Below, piece by piece: positions 46,501-59,255 of a stretch of DNA of 64,000 nt. The position numbers were made by a program, and so were the translations under genes. The stretch comes from Trissonchulus latispiculum (taxonomy: Eukaryota > Nematoda > Enoplea > Enoplida > Ironidae). Under the pieces are notes generated by a model. It was not told the origin of the DNA and searched no databases. It was given only the letters and a program-made list of their open reading frames with translations. The stretch is from positions 1 through 64,000 of the forward strand of contig JASAND010007463.1 in NCBI GenBank assembly GCA_030248195.1, in the 5' to 3' direction. Position 1 is the first letter of the stretch. Each line of letters begins with the position of its first letter.

Positions 46501-49409
46501 TGCGTACTCCAAGAATATATATGGTTTTCATAGGCAAAAATTTTTCTATCTGTTGTTATTGAAGCTACAAAACTCCCTTACCAGACGTCAAAGCGGAGAA
46601 CCGGAAAAAAACATCACTCTCGTAAGCGATTTTTGGCATAACTTTTTAACGGAAAGTGGTACGGGGATGAAACTTCAGGAACATACTTATCTCGACACGT
46701 ACAATTTTTTGCGCACATAATCTGCGCAGCTTCTGCGCAGCCATGTTTTGTATACACGGTCATTCGACCATTTTCACTCATATTATATAGGGGTCGCTAC
46801 CGCGACCCCTATGATTTAAATGTTTATGTATGCAATGTTTATGTATGCATTAATATGCTTTACTTAATTATGACACTTGTTTGTATATTTTGTATTCTAA
46901 ATTAGCTAAAATTTGTCGCATTAACAACTTTCCGCGGATCAGTAACATTCTGTAAAGTTTGTGCGAAGTTTTTTGTATGCAATGTTTTGAAAACACTGGA
47001 ATTGTAATCGTCTCTTCTGTTGTTTTTCTTAACCTGAATCGTTGCGGCATGGTATATACGAAAATATGGTGCAGGGACTTTCTACCGAAGCTTCAACCTC
47101 TGTTGTTACTTCAACAATTTCGAAGAAACCATCTTCTACTGCAAATAAGCAGGCAGAGCTGCTAAAAGGAATAAAGCGGAAAAGGTGTGTATGAATTAAG
47201 AATATACGTATTCATGCTTAGGGACTTGTACAGTGGAAGTTTCATGCAGTACGCCATCCCGGAAACAAATGAATAAGTTTGACTGAAACTCGTTTTCAAG
47301 TGTGTTTATCCCTGCTTCTGTAAGAAGAGTTAGAAAAGAAGAGGCGAGTTTCTACAGTTTCTACTGTAAATTAGTTTGTTCCTTTCAGAAATTAAATAAC
47401 TGCGCTGCAGACTGATGTCTCACTCGATGCCTCACTCGCCATTCTAGTACCTATTTCCTGGGTTTACTTTAGTTGGGGGGGGGGGGGGGGGGGGGGGGGC
47501 CCCTCTCCCCCACTTTTCGGGTCCCCCCCCCACTCGGCCCCACCCCCACTTTTTTGGGCCCCCCCCCCGCTCACCCCAAGGTGCCTAGAAATTGCCAAAT
47601 TTTTAGGATTTTTGGGCAAAATTTCCCGGCTTCGCCGAAATTTTTTGGTCAAAAACCGTCTATTTTGGTACTCCAACTTAGTTTTTGAGCACTTTTTAGC
47701 TTAGTTATAGCAGTATATGTGGAAAACAGGCTATTTATACGGCAGTTTTAGCATCTTTGGCCCATTTTGTTCCCCCCACTAGTGGGGGGTGCGTCCCCCC
47801 ACTCTCCCCCCACTTATTTTTGCCAAAGATAAACCCAGAATTCTATTGCTTTGTAGTCGGACTCTCGGACTTGACTAGTAATCATGGGCACCGGACATTT
47901 TTTATATCCGGATATCCGCCTATTTTGCATATGTGGATAGTTATCTGCCTATTCCAAGCTTCAGTTCAAGAAAATTTTTTGATTTTACAGTTGAAATTAC
48001 AATTTTTCTGTCAACTTATTGGTACGCTGCGAATTTCTATCATACAGCCAACCCACAACCTTCATTTCAAAAATATTTTCAGAGAAATTTTTGAAACCTA
48101 GTTTTAAGAATTTTGACATTTTTGTGAAAAATTTGCTAATTTTTCATTACTTTGTCTGAAATGTAAACGGATATACGAATATTTTCTCAAATCGGATATT
48201 ACCCGGATATCCAGTGCCCGTTACTAGACTTGACTGCAGCAAATGCAGCATTTAGAAGTAAACTATACAAAATGTCCTTGATTTTTCTCGCATCCGTATT
48301 TCGAATGAGAAGGCCCTTTGTGCACATGCTTCGCAGAATTTATATAATTCAGCTTCAGTCCGTTTTCGCAGTTGCATTTTGTGACCATTAACCGTAGGTT
48401 AGCATTATCTCATGATTCATTTTTTATTTTAGTGTTACTAGTTCTGCCTCGTCTGGCTCCGAAAAGCAAAAGAAGTTAGATCAAGCAGCCGACGGTTTGT
48501 TTGTTTTTCGCCTCTAAAGCTGCCTTGAAATTGCGCCAGCAGTATACATGACTATAGTGCTATGTTACAAGTACATTTGTTCAAGTAATATGCAACTGTA
48601 AGATATGCACTTGTTGATACTAGTAATACTAAATTGTTACCGAAAGTTTGATCTAGACGGACTGTTTGACTCGAACATTGCACTCTGATAACGGTCAAGT
48701 CTAGCTAATATTAGTTTTCTGTGAAACGACCCGTCAGGTTTTCTATATTTTTCAGTTTTCAGTAACGTAAAGTTTATAGTTTCCTTGTCTGGACGTTCTG
48801 GGAAATTTTGCGAGTATCTTTAAATTTTGTTTTCCCAGTAGCCAAGGTCAGAGCTCGAGCTCAGTCTGTCAGTTCTTTTTGCTCAGAGCTCGCTACACTT
48901 AGGCAAAGATCATAAAAAGTCTTCAATATTACAATTTCGAACGCTTTCTTACTGGAACATGTGCATATATTGGTAGGAACATAAAAATGTTTTTTCAACT
49001 TGAGCTTTCGGTTTTAGCACCATTCACTGCCGCTCCTGCTGATTCAACAACTAGCGGCGAACCTGACTCTACGACAACTTCATGCACCAATTCTTCTACT
49101 CCCGGGTCCTGCGCAGCAGATTGTGGACGATTGCCTTCAACTATGCAGTGTGTCGGCGTCTTGCCTGGAATCGTTTCAGCCTACGCGGATAGCTCTGACT
49201 CAGTTTCCAGCGGTGACAGTAGTTCAGAGGATGAGAGTCATTATGCTGGTCAGCTTACCTATCGATACGTGGCTCTCAGCCAGTTGGCTGGTACCGGATC
49301 TTGCGGAAGCCAAGAGTCCAGCAAAAGTGGTGGCAGAAAGAAATCGTCGACTGCTGGCGGAGCTTGCTCATCTCGATTGGCCGCGACTAGACCTGATGTG
49401 ATAACTTAG
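43375..49409 (+). CDS. PSME3IP1: PSME3-interacting protein homologue (FAM192A/NIP30)
   Basis: Six exons, all phases closing: 43375-43483, 44730-44828, 44992-45107, 47075-47184, 48433-48494, 49018-49409; 295 aa, versus about 254 in human. Exon 1 encodes FVSEGEVEEARRKRQQEWEK, the N-terminal NIP30 signature (FVSE.E..E.R..RQ.EWEKVR.P). Exons 2-3 give SRPLYVQLQDQKEKKKLEME and HIVRGVNDEEVEFLD, both matching the family's conserved helix. The last exon contains CVGVLPGIVSAYADSSDS, the C-terminal C.G.LPG...Y..SSDSE motif known to bind the proteasome activator PSME3 (PA28-gamma) in the nucleus. A TAA stop lies immediately before the ATG in frame. The segment between exons 3 and 4 is shorter than in vertebrates, so a small missed exon is possible. 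The final Ser/Thr/Gly-rich ~60 residues are lineage-specific. Confidence 0.92.
43508..43541. repeat. (TA)n microsatellite at the first donor region
   Basis: About 17 TA units beginning some 24 bases after the intron-1 donor (43484) of the PSME3IP1-like gene. Confidence 0.9.
43763..44147. mobile_element. MITE with GGCCCGTTGCAT ends in PSME3IP1 intron 1
   Basis: GGCCCGTTGCATATATAAAT at the left is matched by the reverse complement of ATTTTTATGCAACGGGCC at the right. No target duplication could be identified with confidence. Fills about a third of intron 1. Confidence 0.65.
45379..45740. repeat. ~150-bp tandem repeat, about 2.4 copies, in PSME3IP1 intron 3
   Basis: Units start GGCTTTCATTTGGTACCAAA at about 45379, 45532 and 45678, each followed by GACCACTTTTGA and, in the first two, CAGCACTCTA.AGCCACTTTG. 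Confidence 0.85.
45741..46170. repeat. ~163-bp tandem repeat, about 2.6 copies, in PSME3IP1 intron 3
   Basis: Units contain CAGACGG(T/C)(C/A)AAGTGG near 45756, 45921 and 46083, and GAGCTGGGCGCACCA near 45822 and 45986. Long open frames on both strands arise because the period (163-165) and base composition avoid stops. No protein family is recognisable. Confidence 0.8.
46787..46812. repeat. Short GC hairpin ATAGGGGTCGC...GCGACCCCTAT
   Basis: A perfect 11-bp stem with a 4-base loop. The same structure with compensating stem changes appears at 60726-60754. Flanking sequence (in reverse complement ATAATATGAGTG versus ATAATATGGGTG) is also related, so these are ends of one dispersed element. Confidence 0.75.
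47473..47830. repeat. G/C homopolymer-rich repeat in PSME3IP1 intron 4
   Basis: A G run of about 26, followed by multiple C runs and CCCCCACTTTT-type units. Similar to the G/C-run palindrome at 40970-42025. Homopolymer lengths here may not be reliable. Confidence 0.6.
47875..48227. mobile_element. MITE with 6-bp duplication in PSME3IP1 intron 4
   Basis: 353 bp with ends CTAGTAATCATGGGCACCGG and the reverse complement of CTAGTAACGGGCACTGG. It is flanked by ACTTGA on both sides (47869-47874 and 48228-48233). Subterminal GGATATCCGG motifs are present at both ends. Confidence 0.75.
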
Positions 49410-49477
49410 AGACGAACCGCTGTGGATTTACTCTTTAAAAAGCATTTACTGTTTTGGATTAGATATGTTATAACAAT

Positions 49478-49483
49478 AATAAA
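49478..49483 (+). terminator. AATAAA polyadenylation signal of the PSME3IP1-like gene
   Basis: AATAAA 69 bases after the stop codon at 49409, in AT-rich sequence with GT/T-rich DNA downstream. Confidence 0.6.
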
Positions 49484-50069
49484 ATTTATATTATTGACTT
49501 ATAATCATTGTTTGTCAAGTTAAGTGGAACAACTGAAATCAGCCATTCTCTGTCTTGTATCGTGTACGTATGTAGTACGATGTAAACATTTTGTCTATAG
49601 TAAAGATTTGTTGATTGTTTTTATAACATGTAGTAGTGATTCAAGCTCATAGTTTGACTGACCAATGTATGAGCAGTTAAACTGTTGGAAAGCTGATGAT
49701 AAGGGACTATGTTGAAACATCATTATTCCAGCCGGATAAGGCAGAATAAACATTTTTGTGTTTAAGCTCTGTATGCAGTCAAAACGAGAATTTGCCAAAT
49801 GTCCTACGCGTACTCTGTATTGTAATCCCCTCACGGTATTAGCTGAGATTCTTACCGCACATCGTTACACAGTTGGAATGTGATGTAACCGCACTTGCCC
49901 TGCTAAAGCTCGAAAACATTCAATGTTCTCGTCGGTTTTCAGCTTCAGACCGAGCATAGCGGTTCAGTTTTATAGCTACTTCGATCCGATTTGTGGAACA
50001 CGTGTCGTGTTTCACAGAGTGAGGACCATTCTTAATATATGTTGTGCACTCTGTATTAGTGAAGGTAAG

Positions 50070-50612
50070 GGCTATTTCTTTAAAGATTAAAATGGTCGGA
50101 TTAAACGGATTAAAAATCAGTCGGATTTAAATGTCAATAGCTGTTTCTTTAATGCAGGATTAAACAGATTAAAATTAACTCGTTTGATCCGGCCATTTTC
50201 ATCCTCGGATTAAACGAGTTAACTCAATTCGTTTAATCCGCCATTAAAAATTTTAATCCATCAACTTAATCCGTTTAATCCGCATAGCTGCACGAGGATT
50301 AAAAACTAGTTGAAAATGCAGGAGACAGATTAAATGGATTTAAATTAATCTTTAAAGGAACAGCGATTAAGCAGGTCGGATTAATGTTGACTCTTCCATT
50401 TTTTAATCCGAAGTGGGCATAAAGAAACGGGATTAAAATTAGTTAAAATTAAAATTTTAATCCTAGCTGCATTAAAGAAACAGGATTGAATTTAATCCGT
50501 TTAACTCGTTTAACTAGCAGGATTAAATTTTAATCCGTTTAGTCCGAGGTGCTGTTTCTTTAATGCGGATTAATTTTAATCTAATCTGTTTAATCTTTAA
50601 AGAAATAGGGCC
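50070..50612. mobile_element. MITE built from iterated ATTAAACGGATTAA units
   Basis: Left end GGCTATTTCTTTAAAGATTA, right end TAATCTTTAAAGAAATAGGG then CC. It is flanked by TAAG on both sides (50066-50069 and 50613-50616). The whole interior is made of GGATTAAACGGATTAAAAT-like units in alternating orientation, some mutated. It is the larger relative of 11421-11563. Confidence 0.8.
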
Positions 50613-50616
50613 TAAG

Positions 50617-52184
50617 TCAGTTAAATGTTGAAAACGGCATCGATTTATTGCGATAACTGATGTGGAAATTTGAGTTGCAAGTAGCTGGAATTTGCATTTT
50701 AAAATCCTCTTGCTGTGTATTGAATGAGTTTTAGTTATTAAAAGTACAGTATCACGAATGCGATGCTCCTGGTCCCAAAGCTGCCATTGCACACGTTTCA
50801 GCGCCCACAGCTAACATTAGATTACAAGCAGCAAAACAAGTTCCGGAACAAGGGATTTCATGCTTGCTGAGTACAAGTTCGTAGCTCTTTTTAGGAACCG
50901 ACATGACGGCACTTTTGAAGTTTGTTTAAATTAGCTTATGTTACGCATGCGTGAAGATCCAAAGCTGCAATTTTGCATACTTGTGTATAATGATGGGACC
51001 CAAAATGTAGTACAATGGTTTGACTTGATTCAGCTCACAGCTCGTTCTTGTAGCTAGCCTTGATTAACCCTCCAAAAGTGCTTAAACTTCCCATTTTTTG
51101 TTTAAAGAGGGATAACTTTTGCAGACAGCATTTTTGAGCAATGATCCATTTACAACACTTTACTCAGCATGATCAGAGCTTTCAAATGAGCCCAAGTTTG
51201 TAACGATCGGAGCTACTTTCATTTTTCGGGATATGGGCCCATTAGAACCACGTGCCGCCTCAAATCCACTTAATTTATACATATTCGTGTTATCCTGAAC
51301 GATACCTTTAATTTGATACCAAAGATGACTACTTTCGCTTATTGTTTCTTTTCCAACAGTTTTTAAAAATTATTAAATTTTAAATTGTAAATTTTTTGAA
51401 ATCTGGTTTCTGAGTTTTCAGAAAATATATGCATTGCTATACTTAACTTTATTTTGCAAAAATGTGGAAATAAACCTAGTGTAGGGGCAATTTCCGTTTT
51501 TCGATTTATGCAATTTTGAGAATTTTATTGTTTAAAGATTTCGCAAATTAATATTTCACGGAATATATATATATTTTAAACAAAAATCACTGCTTACCTC
51601 TATGGAACGTGCCTACACGCAAAATTTAAGCAAGTTTTGGTTGAAGTATTTATGATAAACTTAATATGGAAATCACTTCTGTTTTACGCAAGTATTATGG
51701 GCTTTAATAAGTTGCATAGTGTACTTCATAGTAATTATGATAAACAAATGGAACATAAAAATATAAAATATCCTGTACAATCCATTTTCGAATGATTAGT
51801 TTTTACTTTGACCCTGTAAAAATGCCAGTTAAATGTACAATTTGACTGTGTATCGATTGAGTAATAATAGACCACAATTGTCCGTAAGATTTGGCAGTAA
51901 TTTTGAAAAAACTTGATTTCCTGGAAAATGAAAATGAAAAAAATTTGACCCTCAAAATGCTAATCAATGCTAGAAAGCCCGTAAGGATTAAGAAGCTCAC
52001 AGCCACAGGCATCACCATGCACTTTGTACATATGTAAAAGTGAACACTTCCATTTTTGCACTGGGCGGCTTAACTTTCAGAACTTCAGACGTCCGCAAAA
52101 AGTTATTAGAGTTGATCAGATTTCTGTAAGGGGTTTGACTTTCATTTCGTAGCCATTTGTTTCATATAAATTTAAAATATTTCA

Positions 52185-52264
<80 letters not shown>

Positions 52265-55247
52265 CTGTTTATAATCGCCGAAAACTGCTCAAATACAGCC
52301 TTATTTAATGAAGTCTCTGAAGTAATTTTGATACACGATATGTCCATATTTCCTCGAGAATTAAAGTAACTATAAATTAGTTAGGAGATTTAAACCGTTA
52401 GATTTTATATAAAGTATTGGTTGTGTATTTAACTTGACTTAATTTAACTTATTGTATGCACTTATAAGTATGCATTCCATTGAATATCAAAATATATATG
52501 TCATATCTAAATCTTCATACCTGGGCAAGGCCATTCTCCACAAGGTGTACCTGAAATTATTTTGCGCGGTCCTCCTTCGCACAGTCGGGGGGGAGGGGGC
52601 AACGGAGAGAAGCAAGGGCGGTGAAAACAGTTCTCGCAACATTTTCAAAATTTTTATCACAAATATGTAGCGGAGGCCCCATCTTGATTTTCCTACACCT
52701 TTTTTGCTAATTTCATAAATAGCAATGTGCTCTCTGAGTCTTTCATGTTGTCGCAGAATTTAAATAGCACAACTTTTTATTAACTAGTTTCTCTGAGTAA
52801 TTGATGCTGACTTGCGCAAGTTGTAGTATAGTAGTGTAAAAAATAAAAATTGTAGTGAGAAATGGACAAACTAGCATAAAAGCATAACGTGTGAAATTTA
52901 TATATACTTACGATGATATACTTAAGGAGGTGAAAGATTGTGTCATTTATGAAATATTTAATGGTCGGGAATCTCCAGTCCAGCCTGTCTGGTTGGGATG
53001 AAGTAATTACATTAGCAGAACAGCTTTAGTGAATGGAGTGCACAGTTCTCGTTCTTGGCTCTTCGTGTTTGTTGCACACTTCTGCTAAAGCTACTTTGTA
53101 TCCTTTGTAAGATATAGTGGCCTGATTAACATTTCCTCTTGGTTGAACAAATTGTCTAACTGAGCGCGAGTACTAGTTAAATAAAAGTTACTTTCATTGG
53201 GATTCATTTTAATTAAAGTTTCTCCTGCGGCCCCCTCACTTAGTCGTCTTTTATGTGCTACTTAATTAACATCATTAGGGATTTCTTTTCTGTTATGCTT
53301 GTTAAAGTTTTCGTTTTGTTGCTACCACTGAGCCTATGCGTATAGTCAATCAGTGTATATCATTTTGCTGATAATAAGTGCGTACGTATCGACTCGTCTT
53401 TGCAAAAGCTTAAAAACCGACAGCAGCTAGGTTTATAGAGCTCCCTTTGTAAGTGTGATTTTCAGTCGTTTTTTGTGGTTATCATCACCTCTATTTGGTT
53501 TCTTGATTGAGCTTGTTTGGCTTCTCCAGTCTCTTGGCTTCGGCTTTGATTTAGGCTAGGCTCTACCCTGGTCTCTCTTATCAGTCGGGCTAACGCTGAA
53601 TTACCTATCTCTAGACGCTTTGTGGTCCGTAGATTTACGTAGTCAACTGTTTTTCCCTGTTGCCTTTATGTTCCGCTTCTGAAGCATATATCACCTTCCC
53701 TCCCGCTATTAATTGTTTGTCTCTTGGAGAGAGTGAAATTAAGCTGGTAGAACTAACCTCACATGGCTGTTATCTGTCCAGTATACCTGGTTTTACCAAC
53801 TCCGGATGTTTCAATTGTTCCATCTTAGTACATTGGTATTATTGTAGTTTAACGCTATTGGATTAGCTTCTGATTACAGCTGCTAAACTTAAATGTTGAC
53901 TTGTACTTAGTTAAAGTTATAACTGGTAGATGCGGTCTTTTTCGTTTATCGCCAACTGGAAACATCATATTATACTGTATATATTCTTCATCGGTGCATG
54001 GTCTTTAACTTGAGCCTATGGTGTGCGAGTGCCTCAGTTTAGGCATTGCAATTTTAGGTAGGCCGTGCGCTGGTTTCCAAATCTCGTCAACTTTATTCAT
54101 AGGCATATGCTGAGGATTGAGATTATTTTGTATGCGGAAAAGATAGATAGACTTTTGTGATATATATGTTTGCTCCCATGACTGCTAATGTGCTTTTCTG
54201 ATCAATTTTGCTATAGAAAAAGTTTTTCCTTAGCCGGATACCAGGTTCTGACTTTCCTTTACTTCTCTCTTTTTCTTGAACCACCTTTTTACCTAAATAA
54301 TAAATGCACTCTGGGTGTCGGTCTCCCATATGTGGGAATAACAATTCTGCACCTAGATGGGAATTGAACAGTGATTTTGTGGTCTTTAAATGAATGCCGT
54401 CCCTTTTACCCTTATTCAATGGTTCCGCCCCGCTTGTCGGACACTGTAGCTCTTTTTCCTTAGGGTCTGATAATAGCAAGAAAATGTATGGAATGAAATC
54501 TCTGTGTCTTTGCCTTTGCATCTGAGGGAAAGTTCTCCCTCTCTTACGTAAGATTTTGTTAGAGTCTTGTCCTCGTTCGCCCTTTTTTGCCCGTTTCTGA
54601 TTTAAAAGCATAATCAGAATTTCTGAGTCCCTAATTCATTATGCTGAACAAAAGCGATAACAGGTTTCTGCCTTATATCTAGGAAGGTCTGCCTGCCTTG
54701 CTTTTATATGCTTAAGCCCTGAAGCCCTATTATGATTATAGTTGTTTTCTAAGATCTCTAAAAGAACTGCTGTATCTCTCTTCAGTCGGTTAGACTTTAC
54801 ATACGTATATAGCCTATAAAAGTCGTTTTACCTGACCTGATCTACTTTTCCGATTACCCTCCTTTGTACTCTGATTTCAACCTAATTTTCTTCTAATACT
54901 TACGTACGTACGCAAACTTTGATATTAGAATTTTGAATATATATAAGCTTTGCCGATCTCTTGTTGTGTAGAAAATTTGGCTACTTCATTAGCGGTAAAA
55001 TCGTTGTTTTGTTGTTTTTCTTCTCTTCGGCATTAATCTGGATATGAATATTAATCTTGTTCGTCATGATAGTCTTGTTTGGTTAGGCCAGCATTGCTGG
55101 AAAGAAGACTAATGCTTTGTAAAATACAAAACTTTTGATGAAGCTGTTGTAATAAACTTTATCGTAGTGTTACAGTTTTTAAACCCCCGCTCATATTTGC
55201 ACAATTGCACCATATCTGGCAAATGTTTGCTGAAAATTAAAAAAAGC

Positions 55248-55250
<3 letters not shown>
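50617..55250. other. Stretch without a supported gene
   Basis: A candidate exon at about 50748-50876 (HECDAPGPKAAIAHVSAPTA) follows a CAG acceptor and runs in frame to a weak GT donor, but no partner was found. Around 51830-51930 there is a diverged copy of the 33.7-kb dispersed repeat. A (TA)n microsatellite fills about 52182-52261. From 52.9 to 55.1 kb the sequence is T-rich on the plus strand with no recognisable structure. The 162-codon minus-strand frame at 54123-54611 has no domain I know. Confidence 0.4.
52182..52261. repeat. (TA)n microsatellite, about 80 bp
   Basis: Nearly pure TA dinucleotide run with a single interruption (ATGTATATA near 52203). Confidence 0.95.
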
Positions 55251-55283
<33 letters not shown>

Positions 55284-55318
55284 TATATAAATATATATAT
55301 ATATGTATATGTATATGT
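55250..55318. repeat. (TA)n / (TATG)n compound microsatellite
   Basis: TA repeats pass into TATGTATATG units, with short interruptions. Confidence 0.9.
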
Positions 55319-55503
55319 ATTTGTTTCCTTAAACTTATCAGAAAGTTTTGTTAAACCTGATTTGGCTTTGCTGTCGAGCGAGTGTTTTTTGATAACATTC
55401 TATATAGAGTTTACAAGGCAATCCAAGTGATGGTAAGCTTTATATATATGTCTAAAATTTTAAGGCTAAAATCTGCTTCACTGAAGATGATGAGAGATGA
55501 TCT

Positions 55504-55875
55504 GGGGCCAGTTTCATAAAAGTTGTCGAGTCCGCGAGTCGTCGAGTAGCCATTTACTCGCATTACATTATTTCTTTGGAATTAAAAACTAAACAACAGC
55601 CACTGAAGGTTAATTTCTGGTCGGTGTAATTAGTAGGACAATGTAAAATAGTTCCACGGTAGAAATATTAATCTTTTAAAATTTTCTAAAAATTTGTCGA
55701 GTGAAATTTTTACATTGAAAAGTTCTCGAGTCAAATTTGACTAGAGAACTCGACTGGAAAACTAGCAGCTATTTTTCAACAGTACTCGAGTTTCAGGATC
55801 ACAAGTCACCGACATTTCCAGCGTAAATCAGCTACTCGACTCGACGATTCGGCAAAGTTTTATGAAACTGGCCCC
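55504..55875. mobile_element. MITE with GGGGCCAGTTTCATAAAA ends
   Basis: 372 bp. The left terminal GGGGCCAGTTTCATAAAA is matched by the right TTTTATGAAACTGGCCCC exactly in reverse complement. Subterminal CGAGTC/GACTCG motifs repeat in both arms. Duplication not clear. Confidence 0.8.
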
Positions 55876-58284
55876 TGGTCACCAGATTAGGGTCAAGATG
55901 TATATATAATGTTAGAATATGCAAATGTTCTTACATTTGTTTTTGTGGGGATGGTAGCCAACAACCAATCAGATTGCAGAATCCCCCTCCCTGTTGGAAG
56001 GAGGGGGCTGCAAGGGATTACGGTAGTTACAGCTAAGTTTGAAGATAGGTCCCCGTTTGGAGAGGTTGGTCGGGATTCAGCCAATGCAGCCTTTTTGGTG
56101 GCACCTGTCTATTTCAGAAAAATGCGATTCAATCTGACACCGCCCCACCAAACGAAGAGGGGTATGTCGACCCGTCCCCAAATAATAGAACATTCGCATA
56201 TTCTGGTTAGAGCAATGTTACGCAAAGTAATGAAGAGAACTCCTCTAGTGCCTTACTGTTTTTCTATACGTACTTCAGTGCAATTATGCACTCTTGGTAC
56301 AATTATACCTGGCGAACGGTTTTTGCCAAAAAAATTTTTCTAATGATTTGCGTACAAAGATTAGGAACATAGTCAAATTGGTAATTCGCTCACATAAATG
56401 TCGTATTTTTTAAGTTGTTTTAAAAGCGAGTGCTCGCATTACGTATAGACCTCACAGAGATTTCAAGAAGGTAGAAGGATGATTTTCTTTATTGGTTTTT
56501 TCTGCCGAAAATAGGATTTGCTCTTCCTGTATTTTGTCCGACCTCTTCTTGAGACTGTAATAGTTTGATTTCATTCAATATACGTAAGGTTTGCTGCATC
56601 TCCGTCCATCCCACTCCGTCTCATGCTTTAGAGATACTGAGCTCAGTTTCAGTTCAGTCTTTTGACAGTTTGACTTATAACTTGTTTTTTCTGAACTACT
56701 TTCATTTTTTAATGCTAGTTGGCGAATATACTTGAAGCCTGTCAAGGAATGTCTGGACTTTTCTAACAGTTTAAGTGAGACGTTTTCAGGAAACTGAAAC
56801 ATTCTTTTTTTCGTAAGATTGTTGCCTGACTTCGTAATAAATGATATTACATATTCTCACAGGCATGTTCCTGCAATTTAATTGAGACTACTGATTATTA
56901 TAATATTATTTCTGATTTAAAAACTGATCATGTATGGAAGCACAAGAAATGAGACCAGAAATTTTACCGTCCTTGTTACGGTTTCGGGTGTAAGTTTTTT
57001 ACTACCTACGCACGTATTTGCATATTTATATTTGTATTTTCAATGGGCGTTTACGTCAAGGGCAAAATCCGCAAGCAAAAAGAGCAGAATTTTAATTGGT
57101 CTTTGTAGGCAGGTTCTTTTCCTGCTGTCAAGCTTCATTATCGTTGCCGAACTGTTTTTTCGTTTCGCAAACTGCAATCGGTTGAAACCAGTTCTACAAC
57201 TATTCTGCTGAATGTATTGCTGCAAAGCTTGTGGCGATAGCATGTGAAGTTGTTTGTGTTTTTCAGTCGGTTAGAATTTGTATTGCGTAACACGTTACGC
57301 ACCGCCTGGTTGTTTTTTTGGTTAGTCTTCGTTCTTATGAGTATTTTGAAGTACATGCGTTCGTTACGTACGTCACCTTTTGTTATGTCATTCTGAATCT
57401 GGGGTTTTGTGTTTGCCTTGTAGTGACATCTTTAACATTTGCGTTGTCAATATTCTGATGAACGTTCAGTTGTTAGGTTTACCAACAATCTCGCTTGGTG
57501 TCAGCTTGATTGGTCACTAAAATTTTAGCCGATTAAGAGATCCTGTGCCTTATATAAGTCGTTGTCTTGTTTTGGAAATGAGCTGTATTCCAAGTGAACC
57601 CCGTAGGTAACAGGGTCATGTCCATGGGGTTTGAAACAGCTATATATCTATTGGATTCAGCTCCTTTGGATGACAAAATTGGAGCTAATTTCAATGTAAA
57701 AATTGTTTATATACGTGTTTAAAAAGATTTAAAAATTCTTTTAAAAATCACGGTGTTTAGATACACTTTTCAACCTAATTTTTTGTAGGTATTCTATTCA
57801 TTTATGCTTTAAACTATTAGCGCTACAACGACTTTTTTGCAAATGGTTCAAAAATGTAAGGGACGGTTAGAATTCTTTAGAAACCGTAACATGCCTTATC
57901 CCGGAAAAAACGAAAGTGCTCTAATTATTTCTTGTTTCGTATATACATATTTGATAAAATTCTTCATTTTCTCTGGGTTTCTACCCGAGAAAACCCCTCG
58001 TTTGTAAATCGGGGATTGATGGTTTTTCCGGCTCCGGCTGAGTTTTTGGCCTGAGTTTCGGAGTCTGTGTGCGACTATGAAGAAAGAAAATTTCAAGTTT
58101 TTTAAAGAAACATGAAAAATTGTGGATCTACGCGTATATATACTATAAATTTCTAAAATTCAAAGCAATTTTATTTAAACTCGTGAACATGGTGAAAACA
58201 GCAAACTTCATCCACAACACTACTTTAGCACTCCGTTTAGATTTTAAAATGTTTCTAATTTTAAGCTGGCTGTAAGCTCCTCTC
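55876..58284. other. Stretch without a supported gene
   Basis: A 144-codon plus frame at 55909-56343 includes a locally GC-richer segment but no recognisable domain. The remainder is T-rich and AT-rich sequence. No splice-supported exon identified. Confidence 0.4.
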
Positions 58285-58540
58285 CAGGGTTGGGCGAGAC
58301 CGAGATTTCACTGCGACCGAGACTAGCAATTTTTAGCTTAAAATTAAATTCTTCCAGTTTTTGAGGCTTAGGCTTAAAGCATTAGAACTTTAGCATATAA
58401 ACACACTGTTTCCGCACCTCTTTTGTTAATTTGCACTACATTGATTTAAAATTTTCGCTGAGGTTTTGGTTTCAAAAAATTTCCGGTCTCGGTCCGAAAC
58501 CGAGGCTTTTAGGTGAGCGAGATCGAGACTCCCAATCCTG
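58285..58540. mobile_element. MITE with CAGGGTTGGG ends
   Basis: 256 bp. The left end CAGGGTTGGGCGAGACCGAG is matched by the reverse complement of GAGATCGAGACTCCCAATCCTG. CAGGG ends suggest hAT, but an 8-bp duplication is not intact. Confidence 0.6.
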
Positions 58541-59255
58541 TCTCTCAGCTTCTCCTTCTTGCAAACTTTAACACATTCCGACTCCTGCTAAATTAGATTC
58601 CAGTAGTACGTAGGCGGACGAATAATCTGAAATAGAAATAGGAATAGAAGCTGTGGTGATTGGGGATAATAAATTGGGTTTTTGACACAGACCGTGTGTT
58701 TGGCACTGCTCTAATGTACTGAGCTGAGGATACTTTAAAAGATTTCTAGGTAGGGCAAAAATAAAAGAAATATTGAACAATAAGAAGGACAATGGGAAGT
58801 CAATAAGGTAGAGTTGACTGGGCTTATTTTACTGGGGACATAAACAATCTCATCCACTAAATTCACCCACCCAAAATTGCCCCCCCCCTCTAAAATCCGC
58901 ACCCAAAATGTGGATTATACCAACTTTTGCCCAGAACAATTCGCTTAGAAGATAAAATTTTTCCCAATTTTTGCCTTTTGCGATAAAATTTAGCTTTTAC
59001 AGTGCATGCTAGAAAAAAGCGCTGCTTTACCATATTTTTGAACCCCCCTGCAATTCCTTATCCCTTGTCCCTCTGACAGCGGAGGGTTGCCTCCAAGAAG
59101 CCCACACCCCGTCTCCCCAAGAAAAATTCCTAGAAAAAGCCCAAGCTGACATATATTAATATGCTGTATATACTCAACCAGACCATAACGGATTGTAAAT
59201 TTATGATTATGTTGCTTTGATGTTATTTCTATTTATTATGTTGTTTTATTTTTAG

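Noticed and set aside
54123..54611. 162-codon minus-strand frame rich in Lys/Glu/Arg
   Set aside because: Composition reflects the T/C-rich plus strand; no motif and no splice partners.
55909..56343. 144-codon plus-strand frame
   Set aside because: No recognisable domain, no flanking splice support, and the frame starts in AT-rich sequence just beyond a MITE.
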